A stretch of 64,000 bases of DNA from Pichia kudriavzevii (GCF_003054445.1 NC_042506.1:2363501-2427500); one strand, 5' to 3'. Positions 41,546 to 52,068 are shown, counted from the stretch's first letter. Notes: generated from the sequence alone by a model not told the origin. Numbers and translations: made by a program.

Positions 41546-41617
41546 TTCCGATACCGGGAGTCGAACCCGGGTCTGCCCGGTGAAAGCGGACCGTGATAGC
41601 CGTTACACTATATCGGA
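41546..41617 (-). tRNA. tRNA-Glu (anticodon TTC)
   Basis: 72 nt, no intron. It folds with acceptor TCCGATA/TATCGGA, T-arm with GGTTCGACTCC and anticodon loop CTTTCAC giving TTC (complement of 41582-41584). Discriminator base A. It is close to the yeast tRNA-Glu sequence. T runs follow on the transcribed strand (41529-41545), as needed for Pol III termination. Confidence 0.97.
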
Positions 41618-42220
41618 TTTATAGAGTGTATTCTTACAGGATTTAATTCAGATTTCAAGCCATTATTAGAGACCATTACAATGTTTTTCAAAATGTGTGA
41701 AGAGGCTTCTTATCTATTACTCCCCAATTGAGTTTTTCTTAATAATTAGCTAGTATTTATTTGCCTTTTGTGTATATAATGAAGGTTATAGGATGATCTT
41801 TCTTAAAGAGTTCACTGAAAAAAGAATTTTAATACAAACCTGGGTAAGGGAAATAAACCTAATATTTTAATGAATTCGATGCTTATATCAAACCAGATTC
41901 CTTTGGATGGACTCAGCTTTCACGGATAGGAAATGTGAAAAAAAAGTATATCAATTGTGAAATAATACCATTCCAATTCTGACAGATCGTTCCAGTAAAT
42001 TTGCTTGCCCTAGCTCAGATCAATAGAGATATTTGCAATCTGAACTAGTTAATTTCAATTACCAATTCCAACATAAACAACAGTTTCCTAGAGTAGTGAT
42101 TTCAACATTATTGTATCTTATAGCTTTATCTTTAGATTTCATAAATGTTCAAAATAGTCGAATATAAAACTAATTACAGGCATGAAACCTAGGAATTTGC
42201 TCCCTTATCACCTACTTTAT

Positions 42221-42541
42221 CTAATGTATGTGGTATTCACCTGCACCACTTACTCCAATAGAGCTATAGTACGTTGTAAACCTTTTGTAATCAATAAAGC
42301 TAACCACTTTCCCTAAAAAAACTTTATGAAACTTCCATTTCTTGTATACAAAACCTTCATCACAAGTCTGACTGTCTGCAAATATTAAACCTGGAAATGA
42401 TTTTTTAGGATGTGTTTCAAAAAAAAGGGAAGTACCAGTAGATAGATGATAACATACTGATGTTGAGGTTTCGATTTTGGAATAAGGGAAGTTAACAAGG
42501 GTCAAGTATTCGTAGTAGGAAGCAAAGAGAGTTAGTTTCGT
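42221..42541 (-). other. Open stretch without a start codon, possible gene relic
   Basis: About 100 codons open on the minus strand with a balanced, protein-like composition (for example CYHLSTGTSLFFETHPKK and GFVYKKWKFHKVF) but no ATG in frame. It matches nothing I recognise. It may be the fossil of a gene or element, or an exon of an unrecognised spliced gene. Weak. Confidence 0.25.
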
Positions 42542-43214
42542 TGATCATGTAGAACATAGGCATAGAGAAGCCGTCGGAGACACTGTCATTGGCATAAATT
42601 AATTATCATTTATCAACGGGCTATGACAGGACTGGCACAGTAAAAAAAAATAAAGACCTAAAACGTAATAAGCTCGTACAGGAGTCTGCTATACGAAAAA
42701 GGGTAGCAACTCAGGGTGATTCCAGGTTGCGGGCGTGAAGTATATAAGACAGACAATATCCTGTTATATAGAATTGATATAGCTGATATAGCTCCTAATC
42801 GGGAGTGAAAGCAGTAGAAGGAGAAAGAGAGAAATCTATTACTACTTCTACTACAACTAACTTCCACCATACGCATTGTCTACTCGTGCGATTATACACC
42901 TGTTGCGTACTTACTAATACGTGTATCACAATTATCATTCCTGAGTACAATACTATAGCTATTGATAAGATTAGTGATTATTCTTGAAAAGATTCAACCG
43001 TCGAAACATCCCAAACAAGAAAATCATTTCGACAGCTTACACCTAGTCCCTTACACATTCTGTAAAAGATCAGACAAAGGACTATCTCTCTATTTCTTAA
43101 TCGGGTAATCATATAGAAGGTTGAAGAAGATTGTAGAAGGTTAAACAGAAGTTCTAGAAGATAATTGAATCCCTCAAAATGCTATTTTTAAATTAAAGAA
43201 TAACTATTTAAACA

Positions 43215-43237
43215 GAGAACATTCCATATATGTTCTC
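43215..43237. repeat. Inverted repeat, 8-bp arms
   Basis: GAGAACAT and ATGTTCTC separated by 7 bases, about 95 bp upstream of tRNA-Pro. Either a hairpin or a protein-binding palindrome; the function is unknown. Confidence 0.5.
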
Positions 43238-43330
43238 AGAGAATTAACGTATAAAAATATATAAGATATAAATAAGCAATAATCAGATTCTAAAGTACGG
43301 ACCACCAGAAACACTTTCACATTCATAAGC

Positions 43331-43402
43331 GGGTTAATGGTCTAGTGGTATGATTCTCGCTTTGGGTGCGAGAGGCCCTGGGTTCAATTCCCAGTTGACC
43401 CC
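43331..43402 (+). tRNA. tRNA-Pro (anticodon TGG)
   Basis: 72 nt, no intron. Acceptor GGGTTAA/TTGACCC with one G-T pair, anticodon arm TCTCGC-TTTGGGT-GCGAGA giving TGG at 43363-43365, T-arm GGTTCAATTCC, discriminator C. The body is almost identical to yeast tRNA-Pro(TGG). A T5 run right after (43407-43411) serves as Pol III terminator. Confidence 0.97.
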
Positions 43403-43605
43403 TTAATTTTTCAATTTATATCAATTTTTTTTTGGCGTGAATTTCTACCTTGGATAAAGAAGACACGTAATCAGCGAATGGAGTCTGGTAAGAGAAGGAC
43501 CATTTTTTCGTCAGGACTATCACTTTGTTTATTCTTAATAAAGGTTGATTTTCTTCTAACGTGTCACTTTTTTAGATTTGTCCCTGCCTAAGTTCTTTTT
43601 TAACC

Positions 43606-45912
43606 ATGGCACGTACGAAGAAAGCTTCTACTTCATTGAGTGATGATGAGGATACTTCCCTCAACATCACAGAATCCCAGATGAAGCAAAGATTAGTCGA
43701 CCTTGCAAGAAAGGATTCTAAGGAGAAGGTGAAAATGCCCGAGGAATTTGCACCATCCAAATCATACACAGATTTATTGAGGATTGAAAGTGTGATAGCA
43801 CCCATTCTGTTTACTGCACTTTCTTTTTTTGTGCGTATGTACAAGATTGGCATCAACAATCACGTTGTATGGGATGAAGCTCACTTTGGTAAATTTGGTT
43901 CTTATTATTTGAGACATTCTTTTTATCATGATGTGCATCCACCACTAGGAAAAATGCTATGTGGGTTGTCTGGATACATAGCAGGATATAATGGTTCTTG
44001 GGATTTCCCTTCTGGGCAAGAATACCCGGAGTATATTGATTATGTAAAGATGAGACTGTTTAATGCAACTTTTGGTTCCTTGATGGTTCCTATTGCATAT
44101 TTCACCATGAAACAAATTGGCTACAACAGAAAGGTCACCTGGTTATTTACTTTGATGGTATGTTTAGAAACTACGTATACCACTTTGGCAAGATTTATTT
44201 TATTAGACTCCATGCTCTTGTTCTTCACCACTACTACGGTGTTGTGTTTTTATGTGTTCCATAACCTCAATAGAGACGAATCAAAAGTTTTTACCAGAAA
44301 GTGGTTTAAATGGCTTCTTTTGACCGGTATTAGTATTGGTTGTGTTGACTCGGTGAAAATGGTGGGTTTGTTTGTTACCTCATTAGTTGGAATTTACACT
44401 ATTGTCGATTTATGGGCATTGTTTGGTCAAGTCGGTAAAAAAATATCAGTGAAGAAGTATGTATTCCACTGGATTTGTAGAATTTTTGGCTTATGTGTTG
44501 TTCCACTAATGGTTTTTATGATTTGCTTCAAAATCCATTTCGATTTGCTTTCCGGATCTGGACCTGGAGATGCAACAATGTCCTCTCTTTTCCAAGCTAA
44601 TTTACACAATTCTACATTGACGTCTGGTCCTAGAGATGTGATGACCCTCGATTCTCTTGTTACTATTAAATCCCAATCCTTAAGTGGTGGTTTACTACAT
44701 TCCCATGTCCAAACATTCCCGGAAGGCTCGAATCAACAACAAGTTACCACTTATTCTCACAAGGATACAAATAACGATTGGACTTTTGAGTTAATCCGTG
44801 ATGACCCTCGGAATAGCTTTAAGGAACCTCATTATGTTGTTGATGGTATGAAGGTCAGAATTGTTCATAAGTCAACTGGTAGAAATTTACATACCCATGA
44901 AATTCCCGCACCTGTTACTAAAGGCGTTTGGGAAGTTTCTGGTTATGGTGATGCTAATGTAGGTGACGATAAGGATAATTGGATTGTTGAAGTTGCAAAT
45001 CAAATGGGTAAGGAAGACAAAAACAAATTGCACCCGCTCACTACTTCGTTCAGATTAAAGAACCAAGTTTTAGGATGCTATTTAGGTGTTACTGATAACC
45101 AATTGCCAGCATGGGGTTTTAGACAAGGTGAAGTCGTTTGCTGGCCAAATCCTTTCAAGAGGGATAAGAGAACTTGGTGGAATATTGAAGACCATATTAA
45201 TCCTAATCTGCCAAACCCTCCAGAAGATTTTAAGTTACCAAAAACAAATTTCTTTAAAGATTTTGTCCAACTTAATATTGCCATGATGGCGACTAACAAT
45301 GCTCTTGTCCCAGATTATGAGAAACAGGATGACTTGGCATCAGATTGGTGGCAATGGCCTACTTTGAACGTTGGTATTAGACTTTGTGGTTGGAGTGATG
45401 AAAATTATAAGTATTTTTTGATTGGATCACCAGCAACTACATGGACCTCCACCCTTTGTTTGTTTGTCTTTATCTTTGTTGTTTTAGGATACCTATTAAG
45501 ATGGCAAAGACAGGTTGACGATTTTGGTATTCAGAATGTCGAAACAATTTCCGAAGTTCTAGAAGACAAGAATTCTGCACTTTACAAATTAATATACGGT
45601 GGTATTTACCCTTTCTTAGGTTGGTTCCTTCATTACTTACCTTTTATTGTGATGGGACGTGTCAAGTATGTTCATCATTATATGCCAGCACTTTATTTTG
45701 CAATGATGGTCATGTGTTATGTCGTTGATTTGGTTGATACCAAGGTTAACAAAACCGCCTTCACATTTGTTTGGTACGGTTCTCTTTATGCATTGGTGAT
45801 TGGGGTTTTCATATTTATGAGCCCAATCTCTTTTGGTATGTGGGGTCCGAATCAAGACTGGGCATACCTCAATTTATTGAAGACTTGGAGAATTGCTGAT
45901 CCAGTCAACTGA
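43606..45912 (+). CDS. PMT2: PMT2, protein O-mannosyltransferase
   Basis: ER multi-pass enzyme that transfers mannose from dolichyl-phosphate-mannose to Ser/Thr of secretory proteins, usually as a Pmt1-Pmt2 heterodimer. The 768-residue protein has the catalytic loop [18 protein letters not shown] with the DE pair, [13 protein letters not shown], then three MIR repeats in the lumenal loop (about 325-530; SLLFQ-type [38 protein letters not shown]) and C-terminal membrane helices with [14 protein letters not shown]. The pattern follows yeast Pmt2 (759 residues) rather than Pmt1 or Pmt4. Its start lies about 200 bp after tRNA-Pro. Confidence 0.95.
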   Translation: MARTKKASTSLSDDEDTSLNITESQMKQRLVDLARKDSKEKVKMPEEFAPSKSYTDLLRIESVIAPILFTALSFFVRMYKIGINNHVVWDEAHFGKFGSYYLRHSFYHDVHPPLGKMLCGLSGYIAGYNGSWDFPSGQEYPEYIDYVKMRLFNATFGSLMVPIAYFTMKQIGYNRKVTWLFTLMVCLETTYTTLARFILLDSMLLFFTTTTVLCFYVFHNLNRDESKVFTRKWFKWLLLTGISIGCVDSVKMVGLFVTSLVGIYTIVDLWALFGQVGKKISVKKYVFHWICRIFGLCVVPLMVFMICFKIHFDLLSGSGPGDATMSSLFQANLHNSTLTSGPRDVMTLDSLVTIKSQSLSGGLLHSHVQTFPEGSNQQQVTTYSHKDTNNDWTFELIRDDPRNSFKEPHYVVDGMKVRIVHKSTGRNLHTHEIPAPVTKGVWEVSGYGDANVGDDKDNWIVEVANQMGKEDKNKLHPLTTSFRLKNQVLGCYLGVTDNQLPAWGFRQGEVVCWPNPFKRDKRTWWNIEDHINPNLPNPPEDFKLPKTNFFKDFVQLNIAMMATNNALVPDYEKQDDLASDWWQWPTLNVGIRLCGWSDENYKYFLIGSPATTWTSTLCLFVFIFVVLGYLLRWQRQVDDFGIQNVETISEVLEDKNSALYKLIYGGIYPFLGWFLHYLPFIVMGRVKYVHHYMPALYFAMMVMCYVVDLVDTKVNKTAFTFVWYGSLYALVIGVFIFMSPISFGMWGPNQDWAYLNLLKTWRIADPVN

Positions 45913-46236
45913 TGAAATAAAGCCAGTCCATATTAATATATTTATATATGTATACTCTTTAGCATCCAGTAACACCTAGTATGTGTTCTGGAACAAGACA
46001 AATAATCTTTGTATGACTTTATAATTCATGTTATTGTTTCCTACAACTTGATAGACAGTCCATTGAAGATAATCCAGCTCACGGCGTCTAAGCTGTGGAC
46101 AATCGACTTGCGCTTTATTTCTGATGGTTTGAGCTTGTTTTTCTCTCCCAAATTTTGCCCATCCCCAAAAATCTGTTGCATACTTCTTATATTCACAGCG
46201 GCACTCAGCTTCTTGTGCTCAAGAGTCTCAATAAAC
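45913..46236. other. PMT2-UGO1 intergenic region
   Basis: 324 bp carrying the PMT2 3' end and UGO1 promoter. The UGO1 frame is open over the right 228 bp from a TTG, without ATG or similarity to the family, so I treat it as noncoding. Confidence 0.45.
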
Positions 46237-47799
46237 ATGAACACTCAGAGTTATCTTGACGGGTCACTTCGCCCCTATGTCTCTAGATCCGATTTCGACC
46301 TGCATTATCCAATCGCCTATCAGCCTGAAATTGGAATTATTGATACCGCCACATCACAAAGTATATCACAATCTCTGCCTATTGTTCAATCAAAAATTGG
46401 CAACACGAGCATAAATAGTGCAACTTCTAGAATCGGAATACATGCTTTTGGCTCTAAGTCTTCAGCGTTATTATCTAAAGACTCTTCAGCTTATGGGAAA
46501 TCAGTAGGTGATTTAGAGTGGTCTGAATTTTTTGATTTCAACAATTTGAAAGCAGTGTTAATAGCTTTGTCTAGAAGGTTTGTACAAGGGTGGATGAAGT
46601 GCCTAGTAAGTCAACCATTTGATGTTGTTCGCATTCTTCTTCAAGTAGGCTCCTTCAAGAAGAATGACGGTGCGTCCATGAGGCCAATAAAAGCTAGGGA
46701 TAGTGCTCTCATTGACGATCAAGAAGAAGAAGAAGAAGAAGATCCAAGAGGATTAAACTATTCTGATAGTGATTATGAAGATCGTAACACTTATTTTGAT
46801 GAACCTAATATTGACTCCATGAGAGACAGTAAAATTGAAAGAACGAGCAGGAAAGCCAGTAGGAAGCCTAGTGGTTTATCGAAAGAAAAAGCCAACCTGA
46901 ATCTTAGCAGAGTAAACATACTTCTTGAGCCAGAATCTTTAAATACATTTGATATGCTCAGTGCCCTACTAGTCAAAGAAGGACCAAGAGGTGCTTTGAA
47001 AGCAGTTAATACGACGTTTTTAATGCGTACGCTACAGTACACTATTGAGTCATGGATAAGCGGATTTATATCTGGTTTGATTGGGATTCCAGACCCACTC
47101 TATGTTGATATGGTTCACTCCCCAAATGCTAATTGGAGCTTGATTTTGAGTTTAGTAAGTAATATATGTTCGGGATTATTGCTAACTCAATTGAGGTTGA
47201 TTCGTGCAAAATTCATTATCACCACGAGCTCAAGAGGTTGTCGTTCATTTAGAGAGATTATTTGCAATATTCCAAAGCTTTATATCTTTAGCATCCCAAA
47301 AGCTTTATTACTTCCATCATTGGTAACTCATTTTATTAAGTCTTTCACACTGAATTATCCAGAATATTTCTTAACTTCTATGAAAATCAACAAATATAAT
47401 AACCCTTATGTTTACAATATGTCTTCGGTAATTTTAAAAATAATAGGCCTCTTTGTGAGGTTACCTTTTGAAACTTTATATGCAAGGGCTCAGGTGAACT
47501 ACCTTTTGACAAACAGAGAGGAGCTCCCTGAAATAATGCGTGTTGAGAGAGAAGACATGTGTATTGAGTTTGGCGGTTATTATGGTTACCTTTCTACCTT
47601 GTATTATATTGTGATGGGTTCAAGACCCCTGACTTATGAGGGACAATCCCTTGAAGTCTCAGTAGAAAAAGATGAAGAAAACAAGGGTTTTAAGGCCATT
47701 TTTAGAGGATGGAAAGTGGGACTACTTAGACTAGTTTCTTCTTATTGCTTAAAGCTTCTGAAAGATGAGAGATTTAGCATCAATGAAGAGAAATTCTAG
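46237..47799 (+). CDS. UGO1: UGO1, mitochondrial outer-membrane fusion factor
   Basis: Carrier-fold protein that links the GTPases Fzo1 and Mgm1 in mitochondrial fusion. I start it at the ATG 46237 (MNTQSYLDGSLRPY), giving 520 residues against 502 in yeast; the open frame runs 76 codons further upstream but only from a TTG. Visible matches are LRPYVSRSDFDLHYP near the start, QPFDVVRILLQVG (a carrier-type signature half), a long acidic linker with EEEEEEDPRG, GLIGIPDPLYVDMVHSPN, LPFETLYARAQVNYLLTN and the C-terminal SINEEKF. The acidic linker between carrier halves is also present in yeast Ugo1. Confidence 0.92.
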   Translation: MNTQSYLDGSLRPYVSRSDFDLHYPIAYQPEIGIIDTATSQSISQSLPIVQSKIGNTSINSATSRIGIHAFGSKSSALLSKDSSAYGKSVGDLEWSEFFDFNNLKAVLIALSRRFVQGWMKCLVSQPFDVVRILLQVGSFKKNDGASMRPIKARDSALIDDQEEEEEEDPRGLNYSDSDYEDRNTYFDEPNIDSMRDSKIERTSRKASRKPSGLSKEKANLNLSRVNILLEPESLNTFDMLSALLVKEGPRGALKAVNTTFLMRTLQYTIESWISGFISGLIGIPDPLYVDMVHSPNANWSLILSLVSNICSGLLLTQLRLIRAKFIITTSSRGCRSFREIICNIPKLYIFSIPKALLLPSLVTHFIKSFTLNYPEYFLTSMKINKYNNPYVYNMSSVILKIIGLFVRLPFETLYARAQVNYLLTNREELPEIMRVEREDMCIEFGGYYGYLSTLYYIVMGSRPLTYEGQSLEVSVEKDEENKGFKAIFRGWKVGLLRLVSSYCLKLLKDERFSINEEKF

Positions 47800-47935
47800 T
47801 TGGTGTATTTTTGAACGGAAACGCACCAATATATATATATATATGGGTTCTTATAATATACTGCAAATAGCTTTGATGTTTTATACATGATGAATGTTCC
47901 TATAAATAAGTGTTATACCAATAAAAAGTCAGGAA

Positions 47936-48472
47936 CTACTTCTCAGCCAAATTCTGTAGAATTTCTGCAAACTTCAAAACTACTTTCTTAGCGTCTTCAG
48001 AGCTCGTAACTTCGAGTTCACCGGATTCCCATAGTTGGACAATATTGTCCAATCCCTCCACCAAATACGGCGTTAGCGATCTGTTTATAAACTTACGCAA
48101 ATCAGAACCATCAATAATATCCTCGACCTTCTTTCCCGACTGCTTGATCATTTCTGTCTTTGGAATTCGTTGGGTATTATTGCTCGATTCAACAGCCACA
48201 TGTTTGTTACTTGATTCCGCAGCTTCATCCCTTGTACTATCTAGAGAACTTCGACTTTCAGAACGATTGAGCTGGCCCATTTGCGCCAGAACTTCTGACC
48301 TTGACGATGAGGTGAGAGCTTCAGGAACTGGTGAAAGAGAACTATTTGGCTCTGGTTGCACTGATGATTCAATTTTCACACGCTTTGTTGTTTGATCAAC
48401 TACCGAGTCCACGAGTCCATGTTTTGAGGTAGAAGAGGATTGTTCGGAGTTCTTACTAGGCGACTCACTCAT
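47936..48472 (-). CDS. Small protein with possible Dpy-30 motif (Sdc1-like?)
   Basis: 178 residues from the ATG at 48472 (a TTG seven codons upstream is not a likely start). The first 115 residues are Ser-rich and disordered with a KRVKIE basic patch. The C-terminal 50 residues form a helical pair: DLRKFINRSLTPYLVEGLDN and later DAKKVVLKFAEILQNLAEK. The first part resembles the Dpy-30 pattern (R-x-[YF]-[IL]-N-x-x-[LV]-T-P-x-L-x-x-G-[LM]), found in Sdc1 of the COMPASS H3K4 methyltransferase, but the loop between helices is longer than usual. A different helix-bundle protein is possible. It is convergent with UGO1. Confidence 0.75.
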   Translation of the reverse strand: MSESPSKNSEQSSSTSKHGLVDSVVDQTTKRVKIESSVQPEPNSSLSPVPEALTSSSRSEVLAQMGQLNRSESRSSLDSTRDEAAESSNKHVAVESSNNTQRIPKTEMIKQSGKKVEDIIDGSDLRKFINRSLTPYLVEGLDNIVQLWESGELEVTSSEDAKKVVLKFAEILQNLAEK

Positions 48473-48738
48473 ATTAGTAGGTTTGTTATTCAAACGCCAA
48501 ACCTACTTTCACCTGATCTTTCTAGACGAGAAAGAACTAAAAAAACAAACGAAAAAAAAATGATGCTGAGTATGTAGGAGGAAAACATTATCAAAAAAAG
48601 GTATTTACAGGACTCCAATTGATTGCTTACTTCACAAATGTTTTCCCTTTCATGGCGGCTTAGATAATATACAAAGTATGATACAACAAACAGCAACAAA
48701 ACTGGCCTACCTACACGAGAAAAGGCATCTGATTTATT

Positions 48739-49509
48739 CTATCCCGAAACAAGCTTTTCTTGAAGAGAGAATCTCATAAACTTCCACATGAATCCTATTT
48801 CTTTAGTTTCTGTGAATATCTGCGTGCCCTTCTTCAAAACTTCTGGTTGAAGTTCAGGGTTGGAGAAGACAATTTCAGCCTTCAGAGGATCGAAAACAAA
48901 AAAAACTTCCCTGGAGAAGTCATTAGGATCAACATTTCTGAATGTGAACTTAATCTGTTCCGTCTCAGTATTTGCGTCCTCACCTTCATCCCCACTGTTT
49001 GTATTTTCTGTTAGACAGTTCTCTATCGAAAGTCCAAGCAGTTGCTCAAATTGGAACAGCTTATCATTGACCAATGTAGTTTGATTTTTCGCTTTATTCC
49101 TTTGTTCATTAACCTCTCGCAGCTTGACTGCTATTTTGTTTTCAACATCAGCCAATTGTTTCGAGTACTGCAACTCTTGCAGTTCTAGATTTTCTTGCTG
49201 AACCCTCATTTCTTCGTACTTGACTGACAATTCATCTCTTCTTCTCATTTCGTTCGATAAGTCTTGGATTAGTTGATCTCGTAAACTCTTGTTCATTTTG
49301 ATTTCAGATTTCAGTTTAGTCTCGGTGGATTTCAAATGTGATAGAGTTCTTTGGTAATCTGCTCTGCGCTTTAAAATCGCATTTTGGACGTTTTCGATGT
49401 ACTCTGCAACTGTGTTCTTCAAGTCTTGCATTTCAGGCTGTAATCCCTGCAAGACATGGATATTTTCTCTGAGTTGCAGCTCTGTGTTGGGGATCGTGTC
49501 GCCAGACAT
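48739..49509 (-). CDS. SPC25: SPC25, Ndc80 kinetochore complex subunit
   Basis: Spc25 pairs with Spc24 to anchor the Ndc80 complex to inner-kinetochore proteins. The product (256 residues from ATG 49509, MSGDTIPNTEL) has a long coiled coil (about 40-165) and a C-terminal globular domain with IKFTFRNVDPNDFSREVFFVF, the hallmark of Spc25 (compare KFVFTNIDPNDPEREFSFVL), ending in FMWKFMRFSLQEK. The frame continues upstream only to a GTG, so the ATG is chosen. Slightly longer than yeast (221). Confidence 0.9.
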   Translation of the reverse strand: MSGDTIPNTELQLRENIHVLQGLQPEMQDLKNTVAEYIENVQNAILKRRADYQRTLSHLKSTETKLKSEIKMNKSLRDQLIQDLSNEMRRRDELSVKYEEMRVQQENLELQELQYSKQLADVENKIAVKLREVNEQRNKAKNQTTLVNDKLFQFEQLLGLSIENCLTENTNSGDEGEDANTETEQIKFTFRNVDPNDFSREVFFVFDPLKAEIVFSNPELQPEVLKKGTQIFTETKEIGFMWKFMRFSLQEKLVSG

Positions 49510-49956
49510 GTGGAATTTTGAGTCTATGCTTGATAACGCAAGTTTGGTAGTCAACCGCACACTTTCTTCCTCAGGCCTTCAGCTTCAAAAAACTCAACAT
49601 AAATATCCTACTCTGAACTCTAGTATTATAATTGAGTTCTGTTTGTTTTCAATTTTCTGTTTGTGATTATCGGCCTGCACGTCTCGTTCCCCATGAAAAA
49701 ATAAAATCACTTTCTCAGCTTAAATTGTTAGTTCTCGCTTAAACTAGAGAAAGACAGAGCGTTGCCTATTTTTGCTACCTCCTCCCCTCCCATAATGAAC
49801 TGCTGTATCCTTTCTTCGTTAGCTTTCTCTTGCAACTAATAGCTCAATATAGATAACACACACAATAACTGTACAATTCTCAAGAACCAACAAGAAAAAA
49901 ACCTCGATTATAGCACATTATAAAAAACTTTGCTTGACGGAACAAAAACCTTTGCT
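49510..49956. other. Divergent SPC25/P450 promoter region
   Basis: 447 bp between divergent starts. AT-rich with C-rich CTCCTCCCCTCCC at about 49780-49792. No MCB core or other named site is visible. Confidence 0.45.
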
Positions 49957-51705
49957 ATGTTTGAAATTTCTGAGTTCTACAAAGACGCCGTAAACATCAT
50001 TCTGTACTATGTATTAATACTTTTTAAAGAACTTGTGATTATATATTTGCTAGCTACAACTATTGATTTTTGGGTATGTCCAAGTCCAATTGGAAAAATG
50101 CCTTTGGTTCACAAACCTATACCATTGATCAATGGCTTAGATTTCATGATTCCTAAAGCAATAGATTGGCAAGATTCCCCTGCATTAAAGTTCTGGCATA
50201 TGGCAAGCACGTATGGAGATGTATACCAAATGAAAATAGGCACGAAATTGGTAGTGGTTGCAAACTCGGCAGATTCCATTCAGAAGTTATGGTGTGAGAA
50301 AAACGTAAAGGGTAACAATTCAAGGCCCATTACGTACAGCTTCCATAAAATCTTATCAAAAGGGATATATACCATTGGCACCACACCAATGGGAGAGACG
50401 TATAAAAAAGCTAGAAAACATGTAAGTGAAAAAGTGTTGTCCGAGAAAAGAAACAAGGATTTCAACTATGTGATTATGGATAGAGCATGCGATGAAATGA
50501 TTGAAAGAATCAAAGACAAACAAGGGAGGAATACAAATTATGATAAAATCATCATCAGCAGTGACTTCCTAAAAGAAGCTCAATATTTTCATTTACAAGT
50601 AGCACTTTGGTTAACGTATGGGTATGAATTCAATCCCGATGATATTGCTCATAGATATTTAGGAGATCAGATAATTGAATGTGAAAATAAGATTACAAAA
50701 GTTAGGTCGCATGTTCAAAATGCACAAGACTACCTTCCGTCTTTTCTAAAATTTGTGATCGCACAGTTTTCAAAGAGAAACTTAGAAATTCAAAAGTTAT
50801 ATTCAATCAGACAAAAGTACTTGAAAGAATTTCATGACTACGTTGTTGGATTTCATAGGAAAATCAATGATGAGGAATACGTAGAGGACAGTTCAACTTT
50901 AAAAAAAAACAAGGCAAAAAAACTTGAACATGTGAAAACCTCGTTGCTGTATAAGTTTCTTGAAAAAGACCATGCTGATATTGGTTCCATAGAAATTAAT
51001 TCGGAATGCTTGACAATGATAAGCGCTGGCCTAGATAACACCCCTCTAAATTTCAAATTTGGTTTGCATATGTTAGTCAACTACCATCCCGACTTTTGGG
51101 AAGAAGCGTATAATGACATTCTTCAACATTATGATGATGATTCGAAAAGAGCATACAAGGAATGCTCTATTGAAATGAAAAGTGAGTATGTCAAAGCCAT
51201 AGTAGAGGAAACATTGAGACATTTCTCGGTCTTACCAATGTCTTTGCCCAGGGAAGCCACATGTGATCTAGTATACCGAGAATCGATAATACCAAAGGGG
51301 ACGATTTTGTTTCTGAATTGCTATGCTGGAAATCATGATTCCCGAAGATTTCCAAAACCAAATAAGTTTGCACCGTCAAGGTGGCTAAAACCAACAACGG
51401 ATCATGATGGTAAAACGAACAAAGTAATTGACAAATCCCTAAAACACTTTGCCTTTGGTGTTGGAAGCAGGAAATGTTTAGGTGGTAACTTTGCAACCCG
51501 GGAATTGTATATTTTGTTTGCCAAAATGATTTTAACATACAAACCCGCTCCACAACTTGCAAAGGACATCCCACCAGATATCTCCCTAGCACTGAACATG
51601 TTCCCGGAATCCCTAGCTATTGAGACCTACCCTTTTGAAATTCAACTTGAAGAGAGAACCATGAATTTGTCAGGTGTTAACGTCATTTCTCCACCTTCTA
51701 ACTGA
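49957..51705 (+). CDS. Cytochrome P450, CYP504 (phenylacetate hydroxylase)-like
   Basis: 582 residues from the first in-frame ATG (a TTG nine codons upstream is disregarded). An N-terminal hydrophobic segment (about 10-40) anchors it in the ER. P450 landmarks: I-helix SAGLDNTPLNF, K-helix EETLRHF (Glu-x-x-Arg), and heme loop FAFGVGSRKCLGG with Cys at residue 507, followed by NFATRELYILFAKM. The SAGLD helix, VLPMSLPREA, IIPKGTILFLNCYAGNHD and the PESLA near the end follow fungal phenylacetate 2-hydroxylases (CYP504; A. nidulans PhacA). Substrate is inferred only. Such enzymes start phenylacetate and aromatic amino-acid breakdown, but no companion genes for that pathway are in this window. Confidence 0.88.
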   Translation: MFEISEFYKDAVNIILYYVLILFKELVIIYLLATTIDFWVCPSPIGKMPLVHKPIPLINGLDFMIPKAIDWQDSPALKFWHMASTYGDVYQMKIGTKLVVVANSADSIQKLWCEKNVKGNNSRPITYSFHKILSKGIYTIGTTPMGETYKKARKHVSEKVLSEKRNKDFNYVIMDRACDEMIERIKDKQGRNTNYDKIIISSDFLKEAQYFHLQVALWLTYGYEFNPDDIAHRYLGDQIIECENKITKVRSHVQNAQDYLPSFLKFVIAQFSKRNLEIQKLYSIRQKYLKEFHDYVVGFHRKINDEEYVEDSSTLKKNKAKKLEHVKTSLLYKFLEKDHADIGSIEINSECLTMISAGLDNTPLNFKFGLHMLVNYHPDFWEEAYNDILQHYDDDSKRAYKECSIEMKSEYVKAIVEETLRHFSVLPMSLPREATCDLVYRESIIPKGTILFLNCYAGNHDSRRFPKPNKFAPSRWLKPTTDHDGKTNKVIDKSLKHFAFGVGSRKCLGGNFATRELYILFAKMILTYKPAPQLAKDIPPDISLALNMFPESLAIETYPFEIQLEERTMNLSGVNVISPPSN

Positions 51706-52068
51706 CACCTTTAAAAGAGTTGCATCATCCAAGTGTTGTAAGATGCTTGTCCAGCTACTGTAGTTAATCAGCTCAAGTTTCAGAACAGTTTCAGAGCCTA
51801 TCTTCATGACATCACTCATCTGTGCTTAACCTTACAAACATCGGCAATCGGAGATTGATCATGAGCACATTATTTGAGCTGTTGCTTTATTAGGCATCAT
51901 ATTCCCGATAAATCCAATCGGGCTTTGAATGATGACTATACTATCGAGCCATACCTTCTTAAATCAACTATATATAACTGGTAATACTTCTGTCTGATAG
52001 CTATCAATATCTGAGTGGGGTTTTTAACTTCCTTTTCCCTTCCACATCCGCAATCAAGAACAGATAAA
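51706..52068. other. CTR2 upstream region
   Basis: 363 bp with the P450 3' end and CTR2 promoter. A copper-regulatory TTTGCTC-type (Mac1) site is not evident. No other feature found. Confidence 0.4.

Larger units (their letters stand above)
41618..43330. other. 1.7 kb tRNA-bounded intergenic region
   Basis: No complete gene between tRNA-Glu and tRNA-Pro. It holds a protein-like minus-strand open stretch without a usable ATG (about 42221-42541), a TATA-like TATATAAG near 42739, purine-rich near-repeats with TAGAAGGTT twice (about 43115-43140), and an inverted repeat GAGAACAT/ATGTTCTC (43215-43237). Such tRNA-flanked gaps are common landing sites for yeast retroelements, and old LTR debris is possible, but I could not define terminal TG...CA ends or target duplications. 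Confidence 0.45.

Noticed and set aside
42065-42085. TGTTGGAAT-like word (minus strand) resembling the start of a Ty1-type LTR
   Set aside because: A short match only; no matching end, target duplication or LTR body could be found.
46009-46236. 76-codon N-terminal extension of UGO1
   Set aside because: It starts at TTG, lacks similarity to Ugo1, and the ATG at 46237 gives the expected length.
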